Of a stretch of DNA of 64,000 bases, positions 33,045-41,773 are shown piece by piece (positions within the stretch are counted from its first letter, which is position 1; every line of letters begins with the position of its first letter). The notes beneath the pieces are model-generated. The model made no database searches. It saw only the letters and a list, made by a program, of their open reading frames with translations, and had not been told where the DNA came from. Source of the DNA: Limosilactobacillus panis (GTDB lineage: Bacteria; Bacillota; Bacilli; Lactobacillales; Lactobacillaceae); assembly GCF_019797825.1 (NCBI RefSeq), contig NZ_CP081855.1:1364001-1428000 (forward strand), in the 5' to 3' direction. A program made the position numbers and the translations under genes.

Positions 33045-34417
33045 TATTGGTCACCACCCTTTTTTCCTTTCCGTTTGGCGAGCATGGCCTGCACTTCTTT
33101 TAGCGCCTCAGGGGACGCCTTCTTATTTAACTGCTGTGTATCCGTCTTGCTCCATTCCGGCATCTGTTCTTCAACCTTCGGCCGGCGGTAAGCAAAACGG
33201 CCCTTGGACGTCGCGCGTTGCTTTCCCCGCTGCTCTTGGAAGTTTTTTAACTCCTGAAGGGCCCCTGGGGCATCCTTAACCCCCGCCTTAATCCAACTAT
33301 TGGCAATTGCGTCAACAAAGCTGGCCTTCAGGTTAGCATTGTCAAGGTCGGCAATGATGTACCAGGAAAGAATGTTAATGACTGTTGAATCAAGCTTAAC
33401 ATCATTAACCAGGTGGGTTAGGATATGGCGTTCATTTGCACTTACAAAGCCACCGGTCTGTTCCTTCAAGCCCTGGAGAAATTCAACCGGTGCATAATCG
33501 GCCGCACTTTGTAAAAGCTGGCGATCTTTGGCCGTGAGCTTAACCGCTGGATTAGCGGACTGGCTGCTAGCCGTTGGGGGCGCCTGATAGCCAGCCTGCC
33601 GGTAGTGACTAGCAACAACCCGTTTAAATTTTGCCGGGTTAAAATGGTTATCCGCTAAGTCAACTGCCTGAAGGACCAGCTTGGCCATCGTTGGTTCATC
33701 AATCCCATACAATTGGTGCTCAACTTCAATTAACTGGCGGGCTTGGCTTAAGTCTTTCTTCATCACCGGCTGTTTTTTGATCAGCCGGAAAAGCGTTGGC
33801 CAGTCAAAGTCACTTTGTCCAACCTGGAGCTGTGGTCGCTGTTCAACGGTAGTCTGCTTACGAACATTCTTAATCGTTGTGGGAGTTTTGACTAGCGAAT
33901 TGTTGGCCACGTGGAACTCATCGAGGAAGTGGTGACTAACGTTTTCCAACGACGGCGAAGAGGCCAGCTGGTAGCGCTGGGCTTCTTTGACCAACTGCTT
34001 AAAGTGACCATCCCCAACTGCTTCAAGAAGGAGAACACTAAGGAGGTCATCCTCAATAAATGCTGCCGGTGTAAGGGTCGCCTGTAGTTGATAGACAAAA
34101 AAAGGCCCTTGGCTATCCTTCCCCCGATAGGTTTGGACCATCCCCACCGCTTCTAAACGGTGCAGGGCTGTTGCAAGCTGGGAAATTCCCGCATTTAATT
34201 GGCGGATAATGTTTGCCTGTAAGCGACGATCTGCTAAGGTGGGCTGGGAAATTAATTGAGCACGGAGAGCATAAAAAAGGCCAAAAGCCGTTGGCCCCAA
34301 TACCGGTTGATAAAAGCTGGTAAAGACCCGGTCGTTAAAGTTGACAAAATCGGTGGCAGCAGTGACCAAGAATCCCGCTTGCGGGTTAAATTCCTCTTCC
34401 TGCGCAGTCATTGCCAC
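33044..34417 (-). CDS. dnaB: Replication initiation/membrane attachment protein DnaB (Firmicute type)
   Basis: A 457-residue protein of the DnaB/DnaD family that helps DnaD and DnaI load the helicase; it is not the E. coli helicase DnaB. The N-terminal winged-helix DDBH1 domain (about 1-140, FGLFYALRAQLISQP; LATALHRLEAVGMVQTYRG) and the C-terminal DDBH2 domain (about 300-380, FLQGLKEQTGGFVSANERHIL in parts, WYIIADLDNANL) are visible; the tail is basic. It lies between nrdR and dnaI. Confidence 0.94.
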   Translation of the reverse strand: MAMTAQEEEFNPQAGFLVTAATDFVNFNDRVFTSFYQPVLGPTAFGLFYALRAQLISQPTLADRRLQANIIRQLNAGISQLATALHRLEAVGMVQTYRGKDSQGPFFVYQLQATLTPAAFIEDDLLSVLLLEAVGDGHFKQLVKEAQRYQLASSPSLENVSHHFLDEFHVANNSLVKTPTTIKNVRKQTTVEQRPQLQVGQSDFDWPTLFRLIKKQPVMKKDLSQARQLIEVEHQLYGIDEPTMAKLVLQAVDLADNHFNPAKFKRVVASHYRQAGYQAPPTASSQSANPAVKLTAKDRQLLQSAADYAPVEFLQGLKEQTGGFVSANERHILTHLVNDVKLDSTVINILSWYIIADLDNANLKASFVDAIANSWIKAGVKDAPGALQELKNFQEQRGKQRATSKGRFAYRRPKVEEQMPEWSKTDTQQLNKKASPEALKEVQAMLAKRKGKKGGDQ

Positions 34418-34422
34418 TCCTC

Positions 34423-34896
34423 CTACTTCTTTTCACCCTTGTGCTCGTCCTTTACCATCGTCTCTAGTTCGCTCATAAAGGCATCAACGTCTTTGAACTG
34501 CCGGTAAACACTGGCAAAGCGGATGTAGGCGACCTCGTCAACACCCTTCAATTCGTTCATGACGTACTTACCAATCAGCTGGCTAGAAATTTCGTTCTCA
34601 CCCAGGCTCCGGACCTTATTTTCCACCTTATCGGTCATCTTGGTCAGCCGCTCCATACTGATTGGCCGCTTCTCTGCTGACCGCACGATTCCGTTGAGAA
34701 TCTTTTGTCGACTGAACTCCTGGCGTGTACCGTCCTTCTTAATAACCAAGAGGGGGGTCTGCTCGTAGCGTTCAAAAGTGGTAAAGCGAAAGCCACAGTG
34801 GATACATTCCCGACGCCGGCGTATAAAGGTACCATCCTCACTGGGCCGGCTATCAACAACTCGTGATCCGTTACGGTGACAATGTGGACACTTCAT
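34423..34896 (-). CDS. nrdR: Transcriptional repressor NrdR
   Basis: A 157-residue zinc-finger/ATP-cone protein that represses ribonucleotide reductase genes when (d)ATP is high. The zinc finger MKCPHCHRNGSRVVDSRPSE (C3, C6) with ECIHCGFRFTTFERYE (C31, C34) and the ATP cone VIKKDGTRQEFSRQKILNG are complete. AAGGAGG precedes the ATG. Confidence 0.97.
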   Translation of the reverse strand: MKCPHCHRNGSRVVDSRPSEDGTFIRRRRECIHCGFRFTTFERYEQTPLLVIKKDGTRQEFSRQKILNGIVRSAEKRPISMERLTKMTDKVENKVRSLGENEISSQLIGKYVMNELKGVDEVAYIRFASVYRQFKDVDAFMSELETMVKDEHKGEKK

Positions 34897-34939
34897 GCGC
34901 TTTCCTCCTTAATTGCTTTAATACTTTATTTTACCATAA

Positions 34940-35539
34940 TCACTCTGCCCTAAGGTAGTCCACTACCTTAGCGACCTGTCGTCGCAGCTCATCCAGGGAG
35001 CCATCATTATTGATCACCACATCTGCCTGGCGAACCTTTTTTGCCAGTGGCCACTGGGCGGCAATCCGTTGTTCAGCCACCGGCTTTGAGTAGCCGTTGC
35101 GCGATATTAGGCGGTGAACTTGGCGGTCATGACTGACCGAAACAACAACAATCAGGTCACATTCCTGGTCGTAGCCCTGTTCAAACAGGAGGGGGGCATC
35201 CAGGATCACGAATGGGATGTCTTGCTTTTTAAAAGCGGCTAGCTGGTCCATGATTGTCTCCCGAATCAAGGGTTGCATAATCGTGTTTAGTTGGTGACGA
35301 ACGCCGGCATCACTAAAGGCCATTTTGCCAAGGACCTTCCGGTTTAAATGGCAATCCGGCGTTAAAATCCCCCGTCCAAACTGATCCACCAGCTCGGTTA
35401 AGCCTAACTGACCAGGTCGTTGAAGGCAGTGGGCAACTTGGTCCGCATCGACAATCGGCAGGCCCACCTGACTGAGCATTTGACTGACGGTCGATTTGCC
35501 ACTCGCAATTCCACCGGTCAATCCCACTACTTTGGTCAT
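34940..35539 (-). CDS. coaE: Dephospho-CoA kinase
   Basis: The last step of CoA synthesis. The 199-residue protein begins MTKVVGLTGGIASGKSTVSQ (P-loop 8-16) and has IVDADQVAH and the LID region QRIAAQWPLAKK. The start at 35539 follows GGAGGT and overlaps the mutM stop (ATGA); a longer frame is only mutM read in another frame. Confidence 0.96.
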   Translation of the reverse strand: MTKVVGLTGGIASGKSTVSQMLSQVGLPIVDADQVAHCLQRPGQLGLTELVDQFGRGILTPDCHLNRKVLGKMAFSDAGVRHQLNTIMQPLIRETIMDQLAAFKKQDIPFVILDAPLLFEQGYDQECDLIVVVSVSHDRQVHRLISRNGYSKPVAEQRIAAQWPLAKKVRQADVVINNDGSLDELRRQVAKVVDYLRAE

Positions 35540-36375
35540 TTCTTTACCTCCACGAACGGTTGACAGTGCGGACAGAAGGTCGTACCCCGTTGGGCAACCT
35601 TGATTTTGATCATCTTTGTTCCACACCGGGGGCAGCGATCACCAGCATGTCCATAGGCGTTCAATTGTTTCTGAAAGGCCCCGGCATCTCCAAGGGCGTT
35701 GGTAAAGCTATGGACGGTCGTACCCTTGTACTTTGTCGCCGTCGCCAGTTCCTTGATGATGTTGTCATGAAGGGCCTTCACCTTAGCCGGTGGAATTGTA
35801 TTAGCCGCTTGTTCCGGATTGATTTTACTCATCCACAGGACCTCATCGGCATAAATATTACCTAGTCCAGCGACGTGGCGTTGGCTCAGCAGGAAAGGTT
35901 TGATCTTTCCCCGGCTACGCGCCAGCTCGTTTTGGAAAAAGTCGAGGTGAAAGGCCGCGGCCGTTGGTTCCGGCCCAATCGTCTTTAACCCCCCGACCTG
36001 GTTCTCTTCGCCAGTTTTAACTAGGGTCATCCGGCCAAACTTCCGGGTATCATGGTAGCAAAGTTCGCTCCCGTCAGTAAATTGAAAGACAACGTGGGTG
36101 TGTTTATCAATTGGCCCCCCAATCGGTTGGTTGAAGTACTTACCCTCCATCCGCAAATGGGAAATCATCGTTAGGCTATTCGTAAAGCGGAACAGGAGGT
36201 ACTTCCCCCGCCGGTCAACGTCGGTAATCGTTTGGCCAACCAACGCCTGGCGAAACTTTTCGACATCATTTGTAATTGTCTTGCCGTAGTAAACATCAAT
36301 TGCTTGGATTTTCCGTCCCTTTGCGATCTTTAATAAGCCGCGGCGGACGGTTTCAACTTCTGGTAATTCCGGCAT
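35536..36375 (-). CDS. mutM: Formamidopyrimidine-DNA glycosylase
   Basis: A 279-residue base-excision repair enzyme for 8-oxoguanine and Fapy lesions. The catalytic N-terminus PELPEVETVRRGL (Pro2, Glu3) is intact, and the C-terminal zinc finger CPRCGTKMIKIKVAQRGTTF ends CPHCQ. The H2TH region QRHVAGLGNIYADEVLW is typical. It lies between polA and coaE, as in Bacillus. Confidence 0.97.
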   Translation of the reverse strand: MPELPEVETVRRGLLKIAKGRKIQAIDVYYGKTITNDVEKFRQALVGQTITDVDRRGKYLLFRFTNSLTMISHLRMEGKYFNQPIGGPIDKHTHVVFQFTDGSELCYHDTRKFGRMTLVKTGEENQVGGLKTIGPEPTAAAFHLDFFQNELARSRGKIKPFLLSQRHVAGLGNIYADEVLWMSKINPEQAANTIPPAKVKALHDNIIKELATATKYKGTTVHSFTNALGDAGAFQKQLNAYGHAGDRCPRCGTKMIKIKVAQRGTTFCPHCQPFVEVKK

Positions 36376-36389
36376 TTTATTGCCCCCCC

Positions 36390-39047
36390 TTACTTAAGGT
36401 CGTACCAAGTGTCGCCGACCTTACTATCAACCTTTAACGGCACATCCAAGTCCACAGCTGAGTCCATTACCTGCGGTACCAGCTTCTTCAAAACCGGAAT
36501 CTCTTCTTGCGGCGCTTCAAAGACCAATTCATCATGGATCTGGAGAAGCATCTTAGCCTTAAGCTGACGCTGATCAAGCTCTCTTTGCATCCGAATCATC
36601 GCAATTTTAATGATGTCAGCCGCACTACCCTGAATTGGCGTGTTCATTGCCGTCCGTTCCGCAAATGACCGCCGGTTAAAACTCTTCGCGTGGATGTCCG
36701 GTAGGTAACGACGTCGGTGCGTAATGGTCTCCACATAACCGTGCTCCCGGGCAAAGGCGATTGTATTATCAATGTAGTCCTTAACACCAGGGAACTCCTT
36801 GAAGTAATTCTGGATGAACTCGTGGGCCTGCGCCCGACTAACGTGAATCCGCTGGGCAAGACCATAGTCACTGATACCATAGACAATGCCGAAGTTAACG
36901 GCCTTGGCCCGCCGCCGCATGTTGCGGTCAATTTCAGCACCCGACCCTAGGTGGAAGATTCGCCGGGCCGTACTTGCGTGAATATCCTCACCGTTTCTAA
37001 AGTCTTCCTGGAGATTCTTATCCCCAGTAATGTGGGCTAGGACCCGTAATTCAACCTGGGAGTAGTCAGACGAGAAGATTTGCCAGCCGGTATGGCTAGG
37101 CACGAAGGCCTGCCGAATCAACCGCCCTTCCGGCAGACGAACAGGGATATTTTGCAGGTTCGGGTCAACGGACGAGAGCCGCCCTGTCTGCGTCAGGGTC
37201 TGAAGGTAACGAGTATGGATTTTCTGGTCGCTGGAGTGAATAACTTTCAAAAGGCCGGTAATGTAAGTTGACTGTAACTTAGCAATCTGCCGGTATTCCA
37301 GGATTTGTTCAACAATTGGGGCCCGGTCAGCCAGTTTCTCCAAAACGTCCACGGCCGTTGAGTACCCCGTCTTGGTCTTCTTGATAACTGGTAACTTCAG
37401 TTTTTCAAAGAGAATATGGCCCAGCTGCTTAGTGGAATTGATATTAAACTCCTCGCCGGCCTCTTCGTAAATGCCGCTTTCAATGTCAGCTAACCGTTCC
37501 TTAAGCTTACTGCCCATGTTTTTAAGGGTTTGGGCATCAACGTGGACACCGGTAATCTCCATTTTTGCCAGAACCCTGGTCAGTGGTAACTCAATGTCGG
37601 TATAGAGCGGGGTCTGCTTATTTTGATTAAGTTTTGTAAAGAGAGGCGCTTTCAGATCATTAATTGCCCGGACTTTCTGGACAAGGTGGGTAAAAAAGGT
37701 CTCATCGTCATCGGGGATGGCCCGCTTAGCACCCTTGCCGTATACCTCTTCATCGGTACGAACATCATGGTAATCATGTTCCAAGGCCACCTGACCAAGA
37801 TCGTTACTGTTATCATTAGTATTAAGTAGGTAGGAAGCAAGCAGGAGGTCAAAGTCGACCGCCGCCAGTTCGATGCCGAGCCTATGCAAACCAACAATAT
37901 GTGCCTTGGCATTAAAGACGTTCTTGTGAATCGTTGTTGACTCCAGGAGCTTCTTCAATGGGCCCTGTTTAAGCAACTCGGCGTCCCGACTGACAAACCA
38001 GTGACTGCCATCCCCCAGGGCAAAGCCAGCAAATGGTGACAGGTGGTAGTTAGCTTCTGGCATTTCGAGGTAGAAGCTGACCTCACCACTCAGTTGGTTA
38101 AGCTCGCTAAGGTTATCGGCCGTTAATTCGGTATAGGTAACTGGCTTAACCTGGTCTTCCCCCTCTTCGGGGGCAACGTTCATCTTAGCCAGGAAGGACT
38201 TAAAGCCCATCTGCTGGTAAAAGTCAATTAATTCTTCCGTCTGCTCACCCTCGTATTTCAGGTCCTTCAGACTGATCTCTAAAGGCGCGTCCCGGAGAAT
38301 CGTTGCTAAGGTCTTGCATTGACGGGCAACATCTTCATCCTCAATCAGGTGTTCCTTCATCTTGCTCTTCTTCAGGTCGTCAATGTGGTCATAGAGGTTT
38401 TCAACCGAGCCGAACTGCTTTACCAGCTTGATGGCAGTCTTTTCACCAACCTTAGTGACGCCGGGGTAATTATCCGAAGTATCCCCCATCAGGGCCTTCA
38501 TATCGATAATCTGCTTAGGAGTGATGCCAAGTTTTTCCTCCACGTGAGTCGGTGTGTAGTGTTCAGTATCCGTAACCCCCTTATGAGTGACGGCAACCGT
38601 GGTATGGTCACTTGCCAATTGGGTAAGGTCACGGTCCCCAGTGACCACTAGCGTCTTGTAACCAGCGTCGTCAGCTTCCTTAGCAAGGGTCCCGATGATA
38701 TCGTCAGCTTCGTAGTTCTTTAATTCATAGCTATGGAGCCCACTGACCTTTACCAACTGGTGGACATAGGGTAACTGTTCCATCAGCTCTTCTGGTGTCT
38801 TGTTCCGTCCCCCCTTGTAATCGGCATACATTTTGGCCCGGAAGGTCTTCTTGCCGGCATCAAAAGCCACCAGGGCAGCGTCCGGGTGGAAGTTATCAAG
38901 GACGTGGTCCAACATTAATTTAAAGCCGTAGATTGCTGCGGTGTGCAGACCGTCCTTATTAGTAAACTTATCGATTTGGTTGTGCATTGCAAAGAATGCC
39001 CGAAAAACAATACTATTTCCATCAATCAGTAATAATTGTTTGGCCAT
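36390..39047 (-). CDS. polA: DNA polymerase I, proofreading domain inactive
   Basis: An 885-residue polymerase for Okazaki fragment processing and repair. The 5' nuclease domain (about 1-290; YADYKGGRNKTPEE, VTGDRDLTQLA, GVTKVGEKTA) and the polymerase domain with motif A DYSQVELRVLAHI, motif B RRAKAVNFGIVYG and motif C QIHDELVFE are intact. In the middle 3'-5' exonuclease domain (about 310-470) the metal-binding residues are gone: the FDTE motif is FYLE, and the NAKYD-type motif is NAKAH. So it cannot proofread, as in other low-GC Gram-positives. Confidence 0.96.
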   Translation of the reverse strand: MAKQLLLIDGNSIVFRAFFAMHNQIDKFTNKDGLHTAAIYGFKLMLDHVLDNFHPDAALVAFDAGKKTFRAKMYADYKGGRNKTPEELMEQLPYVHQLVKVSGLHSYELKNYEADDIIGTLAKEADDAGYKTLVVTGDRDLTQLASDHTTVAVTHKGVTDTEHYTPTHVEEKLGITPKQIIDMKALMGDTSDNYPGVTKVGEKTAIKLVKQFGSVENLYDHIDDLKKSKMKEHLIEDEDVARQCKTLATILRDAPLEISLKDLKYEGEQTEELIDFYQQMGFKSFLAKMNVAPEEGEDQVKPVTYTELTADNLSELNQLSGEVSFYLEMPEANYHLSPFAGFALGDGSHWFVSRDAELLKQGPLKKLLESTTIHKNVFNAKAHIVGLHRLGIELAAVDFDLLLASYLLNTNDNSNDLGQVALEHDYHDVRTDEEVYGKGAKRAIPDDDETFFTHLVQKVRAINDLKAPLFTKLNQNKQTPLYTDIELPLTRVLAKMEITGVHVDAQTLKNMGSKLKERLADIESGIYEEAGEEFNINSTKQLGHILFEKLKLPVIKKTKTGYSTAVDVLEKLADRAPIVEQILEYRQIAKLQSTYITGLLKVIHSSDQKIHTRYLQTLTQTGRLSSVDPNLQNIPVRLPEGRLIRQAFVPSHTGWQIFSSDYSQVELRVLAHITGDKNLQEDFRNGEDIHASTARRIFHLGSGAEIDRNMRRRAKAVNFGIVYGISDYGLAQRIHVSRAQAHEFIQNYFKEFPGVKDYIDNTIAFAREHGYVETITHRRRYLPDIHAKSFNRRSFAERTAMNTPIQGSAADIIKIAMIRMQRELDQRQLKAKMLLQIHDELVFEAPQEEIPVLKKLVPQVMDSAVDLDVPLKVDSKVGDTWYDLK

Positions 39048-39084
39048 GTAGTTATTCGCTCCGTTCCTTTTTTTCTACTAACTA

Positions 39085-39114
39085 ATTGTACCAAAGATTA
39101 GGGGTTATCGTTAA
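39085..39114 (-). promoter_or_regulatory. Promoter of polA-mutM-coaE
   Basis: On the minus strand TACAAT (39085-39090), extended by TGG, follows TTAACG (39109-39114) by 18 bases. It lies about 35 bases from the IS boundary at 39149, so the IS has not disrupted polA expression. Confidence 0.65.
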
Positions 39115-39148
39115 CGTCATGCTGGTGTTCATCCGCTGATTAAAGAAA

Positions 39149-40979
39149 AGAGGCTGGGAAAAAACTCCTAGTCCAAAGCAAAAACCGGATGATGAATTTT
39201 TTGAACAATTCATCATCCGGTTTTTATGTACACAGGAAATCGTTCCTGATATGATGTAATTACCACAAAACAACCCAAAGGAGCGATTTTCATGTATCAA
39301 AATTATACCATAGGACAAACCGAATTCGTACTAAGCTATAACTATGATTTACCACAAAATCATATTGCGCGGCTAATTAGTGATTTTGTCGACTCGATTC
39401 CACAAAATGTGCTATTAGAAGATTCAGGAGCGGCTACCGGCCGCCCTTCATCGCATCCAGCAATTATGCTTAAGATTCTCTTGTTTGCCTACGCACGTCA
39501 AACTTATTCTGGAAGAAAGATTGAAATGATGTTGGATGAGAACCTGCCAATGCGTTGGTTAGCTCATGATTATGCTTATAGCTACCATACCATTAATAAC
39601 TTTCGACGCAGTCAGCACGCTAGTAAGCTAATTAAACATGCCTTTGTTTACTTTACCATGGCTTTGAAAGATCACGGACTAATTCAAAATGATGCAGTTT
39701 TTATCGATGGGACCAAGGTAGAAGCCGATGCCAATAAATATTCATTTACTTGGCGACGGGCAGTTGAAAAGTATCACGCTAAGTTAAGAGAAAAGACGAG
39801 TAAGCTTTATGAGGAACTAGTAGAAAAACAAGTGGTGCAAGAAATGGCACCCGAGCTGGTTACTTCTGCCGAAGGCATGGAAGTAATGGAACAAGAACTT
39901 GCGGAGAAAATCACTAAGTTAGATGAAGAGATTAAGCAAGAACCAAAAATCATCAAAGGTGGTTCAGTTAGAAAACGGCGCCGTCGTTTTCTAAAAAAAC
40001 TTCGCCATCAATTAAGCAACGACCTAATTCCGCGTGCCAAAAAGTATGAACGTGCCGAAGATATCTTCCAAGGTCGTAATAGCTATTCCAAGACTGATCA
40101 TGATGCGACTTTTATGTGTATGAAGGAAGATCCGATGATGAATCGGGAGTTAAAGCCCGGCTATAACCTGCAAATCGCTACACATAAGCAATTTGTCCTT
40201 GATTACGGGCTCTTTTCAAATCCAACTGACACCAGGACCTTAGTGCCATTCCTTACCCAGTTTCATGCTTTAGATTTCTTTAAGCATATCGTTGCCGATG
40301 CCGGTTATGGTAGTGAGTACAATTACACAATGATTCTTGATCAGTTTGAAAAGCAGCCTGTTATTCCATACACAACTTATCAAAAGGAACAGAAACATAA
40401 ATTTAAAAACGATCCAACTAAATCACAAAATTGGCAGTATAATGCCGAAGATGATTACTACATCGATCATTTAGGAGTTCGCTTTAGCTTTTATCGGTAT
40501 AGTAGGCGAACCGATAAATATGGTTTCGAACGTGATTTCAAACTCTACCGAGCGGATAAGCACCAACTGTCAGAACAATTGGATGAGTTGGCAAAAACAC
40601 CAAGTGGTCGGCAACGCTATATGCAGGTTAACCCAACGTGGAATTATTACAAGGCTAAAGTAAAAGCAACCCTCTCAAGTGACGAAGGCAAGGCAATTTA
40701 TCGTCGACGAAAGTTCGACGTTGAGCCAGTCTTTGGTCACATGAAGAGGGATTTTGGCATACGCCGAACTCATCTACGCGGACAACGGGCTGTGGAAAAT
40801 GACATTGGGCTAGCCTTGATGGCATTAAATCTAACGAAATTTGGTCAATCAATTAGTCGATTGGCGACTAATTTTATAAATAATTTAAAATCCGGACTAT
40901 GATTTTTGAATCGATCAAAAATTATAGTCCGGATTTTACTGTTAGAGAACCAAGAATTAATAGTTAATTCCCAGCCTCT
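39149..40979 (+). mobile_element. IS1182-family insertion sequence within an inverted repeat
   Basis: One transposase gene flanked by two internal hairpins: a perfect 19-bp stem at 39180-39225 upstream (blocks read-in transcription) and a 23-bp stem at 40887-40936 that overlaps the transposase stop. Outside these lie perfect 12-bp inverted arms AGAGGCTGGGAA (39149-39160) and TTCCCAGCCTCT (40968-40979), extending outward as AAAGAAA/TTTCTTT with one extra base on the right. The right arm touches the stop codon of the Bax-inhibitor gene. Whether the arms are IS ends or the host's former terminator is discussed under findings. Confidence 0.8.
39292..40902 (+). CDS. IS1182-family DDE transposase
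   Basis: A 536-residue transposase, full length for the family, with an N-terminal DUF772-like domain (GRPSSHPAIMLKILLFAY; LPMRWLAHDYAYSYHTINNF) and the DDE catalytic residues: Asp139 in FIDGTK, Asp336 in HIVADAGYGS and Glu478 in DVEPVFGHMKRDFGIRRTHLRG. A basic linker insertion (about 160-260) carries coiled-coil-like sequence. AAAGGAG lies 8 bases before the ATG. The reading frame is intact, so the element may be active. Base composition is more AT-rich than neighbouring genes, in line with transfer. Confidence 0.93.
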   Translation: MYQNYTIGQTEFVLSYNYDLPQNHIARLISDFVDSIPQNVLLEDSGAATGRPSSHPAIMLKILLFAYARQTYSGRKIEMMLDENLPMRWLAHDYAYSYHTINNFRRSQHASKLIKHAFVYFTMALKDHGLIQNDAVFIDGTKVEADANKYSFTWRRAVEKYHAKLREKTSKLYEELVEKQVVQEMAPELVTSAEGMEVMEQELAEKITKLDEEIKQEPKIIKGGSVRKRRRRFLKKLRHQLSNDLIPRAKKYERAEDIFQGRNSYSKTDHDATFMCMKEDPMMNRELKPGYNLQIATHKQFVLDYGLFSNPTDTRTLVPFLTQFHALDFFKHIVADAGYGSEYNYTMILDQFEKQPVIPYTTYQKEQKHKFKNDPTKSQNWQYNAEDDYYIDHLGVRFSFYRYSRRTDKYGFERDFKLYRADKHQLSEQLDELAKTPSGRQRYMQVNPTWNYYKAKVKATLSSDEGKAIYRRRKFDVEPVFGHMKRDFGIRRTHLRGQRAVENDIGLALMALNLTKFGQSISRLATNFINNLKSGL

Positions 40980-40985
40980 TTTTCT

Positions 40986-41699
40986 TTAATCTCGGTCACT
41001 CATTCCAAAAATTTGTAGGAACGAAATGAAGAGGTTAATAAAGTCTAAATATAACTGTAAAGCACCGATAATTGCCAGTCCCGCGACTGAATTAGCGGTA
41101 CTGTAATTAAGGTAAATCTGCTTCATCTTTTGGGCATCCCATGCGGTCAGGACCACAAAGATAATTACCGCAATGAACGAGAAAATATAAGTAATTGCCG
41201 GGCTCTTCAGGAACATGTTGATTAGGTAGGCAATGAAGAGTGCTACCAGGGCTGCTAGGGCTTGGGAGCCAAACTTACTGAGGTCTCGCTTGGTAACCGT
41301 CCCGTAGATTGTCATCGTCGCAAAGACTGCTGCAGACGACACAAAGGCCGCCGCAATGTTCGTCCCGGTATAGGCTCCGGCAATCAGTGCAAACTCAACC
41401 CCGTAGATGATGGCCACCACCATTAGCATGATGAAGCTCCCCACCGGGTTCCGGGTGGCACTAAAGCTGATACCCATTGTTAAGGCGAATGGCAATAACA
41501 GGATTAACCAGACCATCCCTGGGTGGACCCCAAAGTAGCCCATTACCGCATTCCGGAAAGTCGTCATTGTCTGCCACGCACTAAGCGCAGAAACAAGAAC
41601 GGCTAATGTCATATATCCGTACATTCGGGTCAGGAATGTATTTAAACCAGCCTGGTCTGCAACAACACGCCGGCCAGAATCGCCAGGAAAGTTATTCAT
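40986..41699 (-). CDS. Bax inhibitor-1/YccA family membrane protein
   Basis: A 237-residue protein with seven membrane helices, a family of pH-sensitive Ca2+ leak channels or regulators of FtsH in bacteria. Visible hallmarks are FLTRMYGYMTLAVLVSALSAW at the N-terminus and the C-terminal motif TAWDAQKMKQIY with its Asp. The last codons (FGMSDRD) run into the arm of the inverted repeat that borders the IS element. Function in this organism is unknown. Confidence 0.92.
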   Translation of the reverse strand: MNNFPGDSGRRVVADQAGLNTFLTRMYGYMTLAVLVSALSAWQTMTTFRNAVMGYFGVHPGMVWLILLLPFALTMGISFSATRNPVGSFIMLMVVAIIYGVEFALIAGAYTGTNIAAAFVSSAAVFATMTIYGTVTKRDLSKFGSQALAALVALFIAYLINMFLKSPAITYIFSFIAVIIFVVLTAWDAQKMKQIYLNYSTANSVAGLAIIGALQLYLDFINLFISFLQIFGMSDRD

Positions 41700-41773
41700 T
41701 CTTATTCCTCCTCAAGTTATTTATCGGTACTGTTAAGAATAACATACCGCAGCGGTGAAAGGAGCAAGGATGC

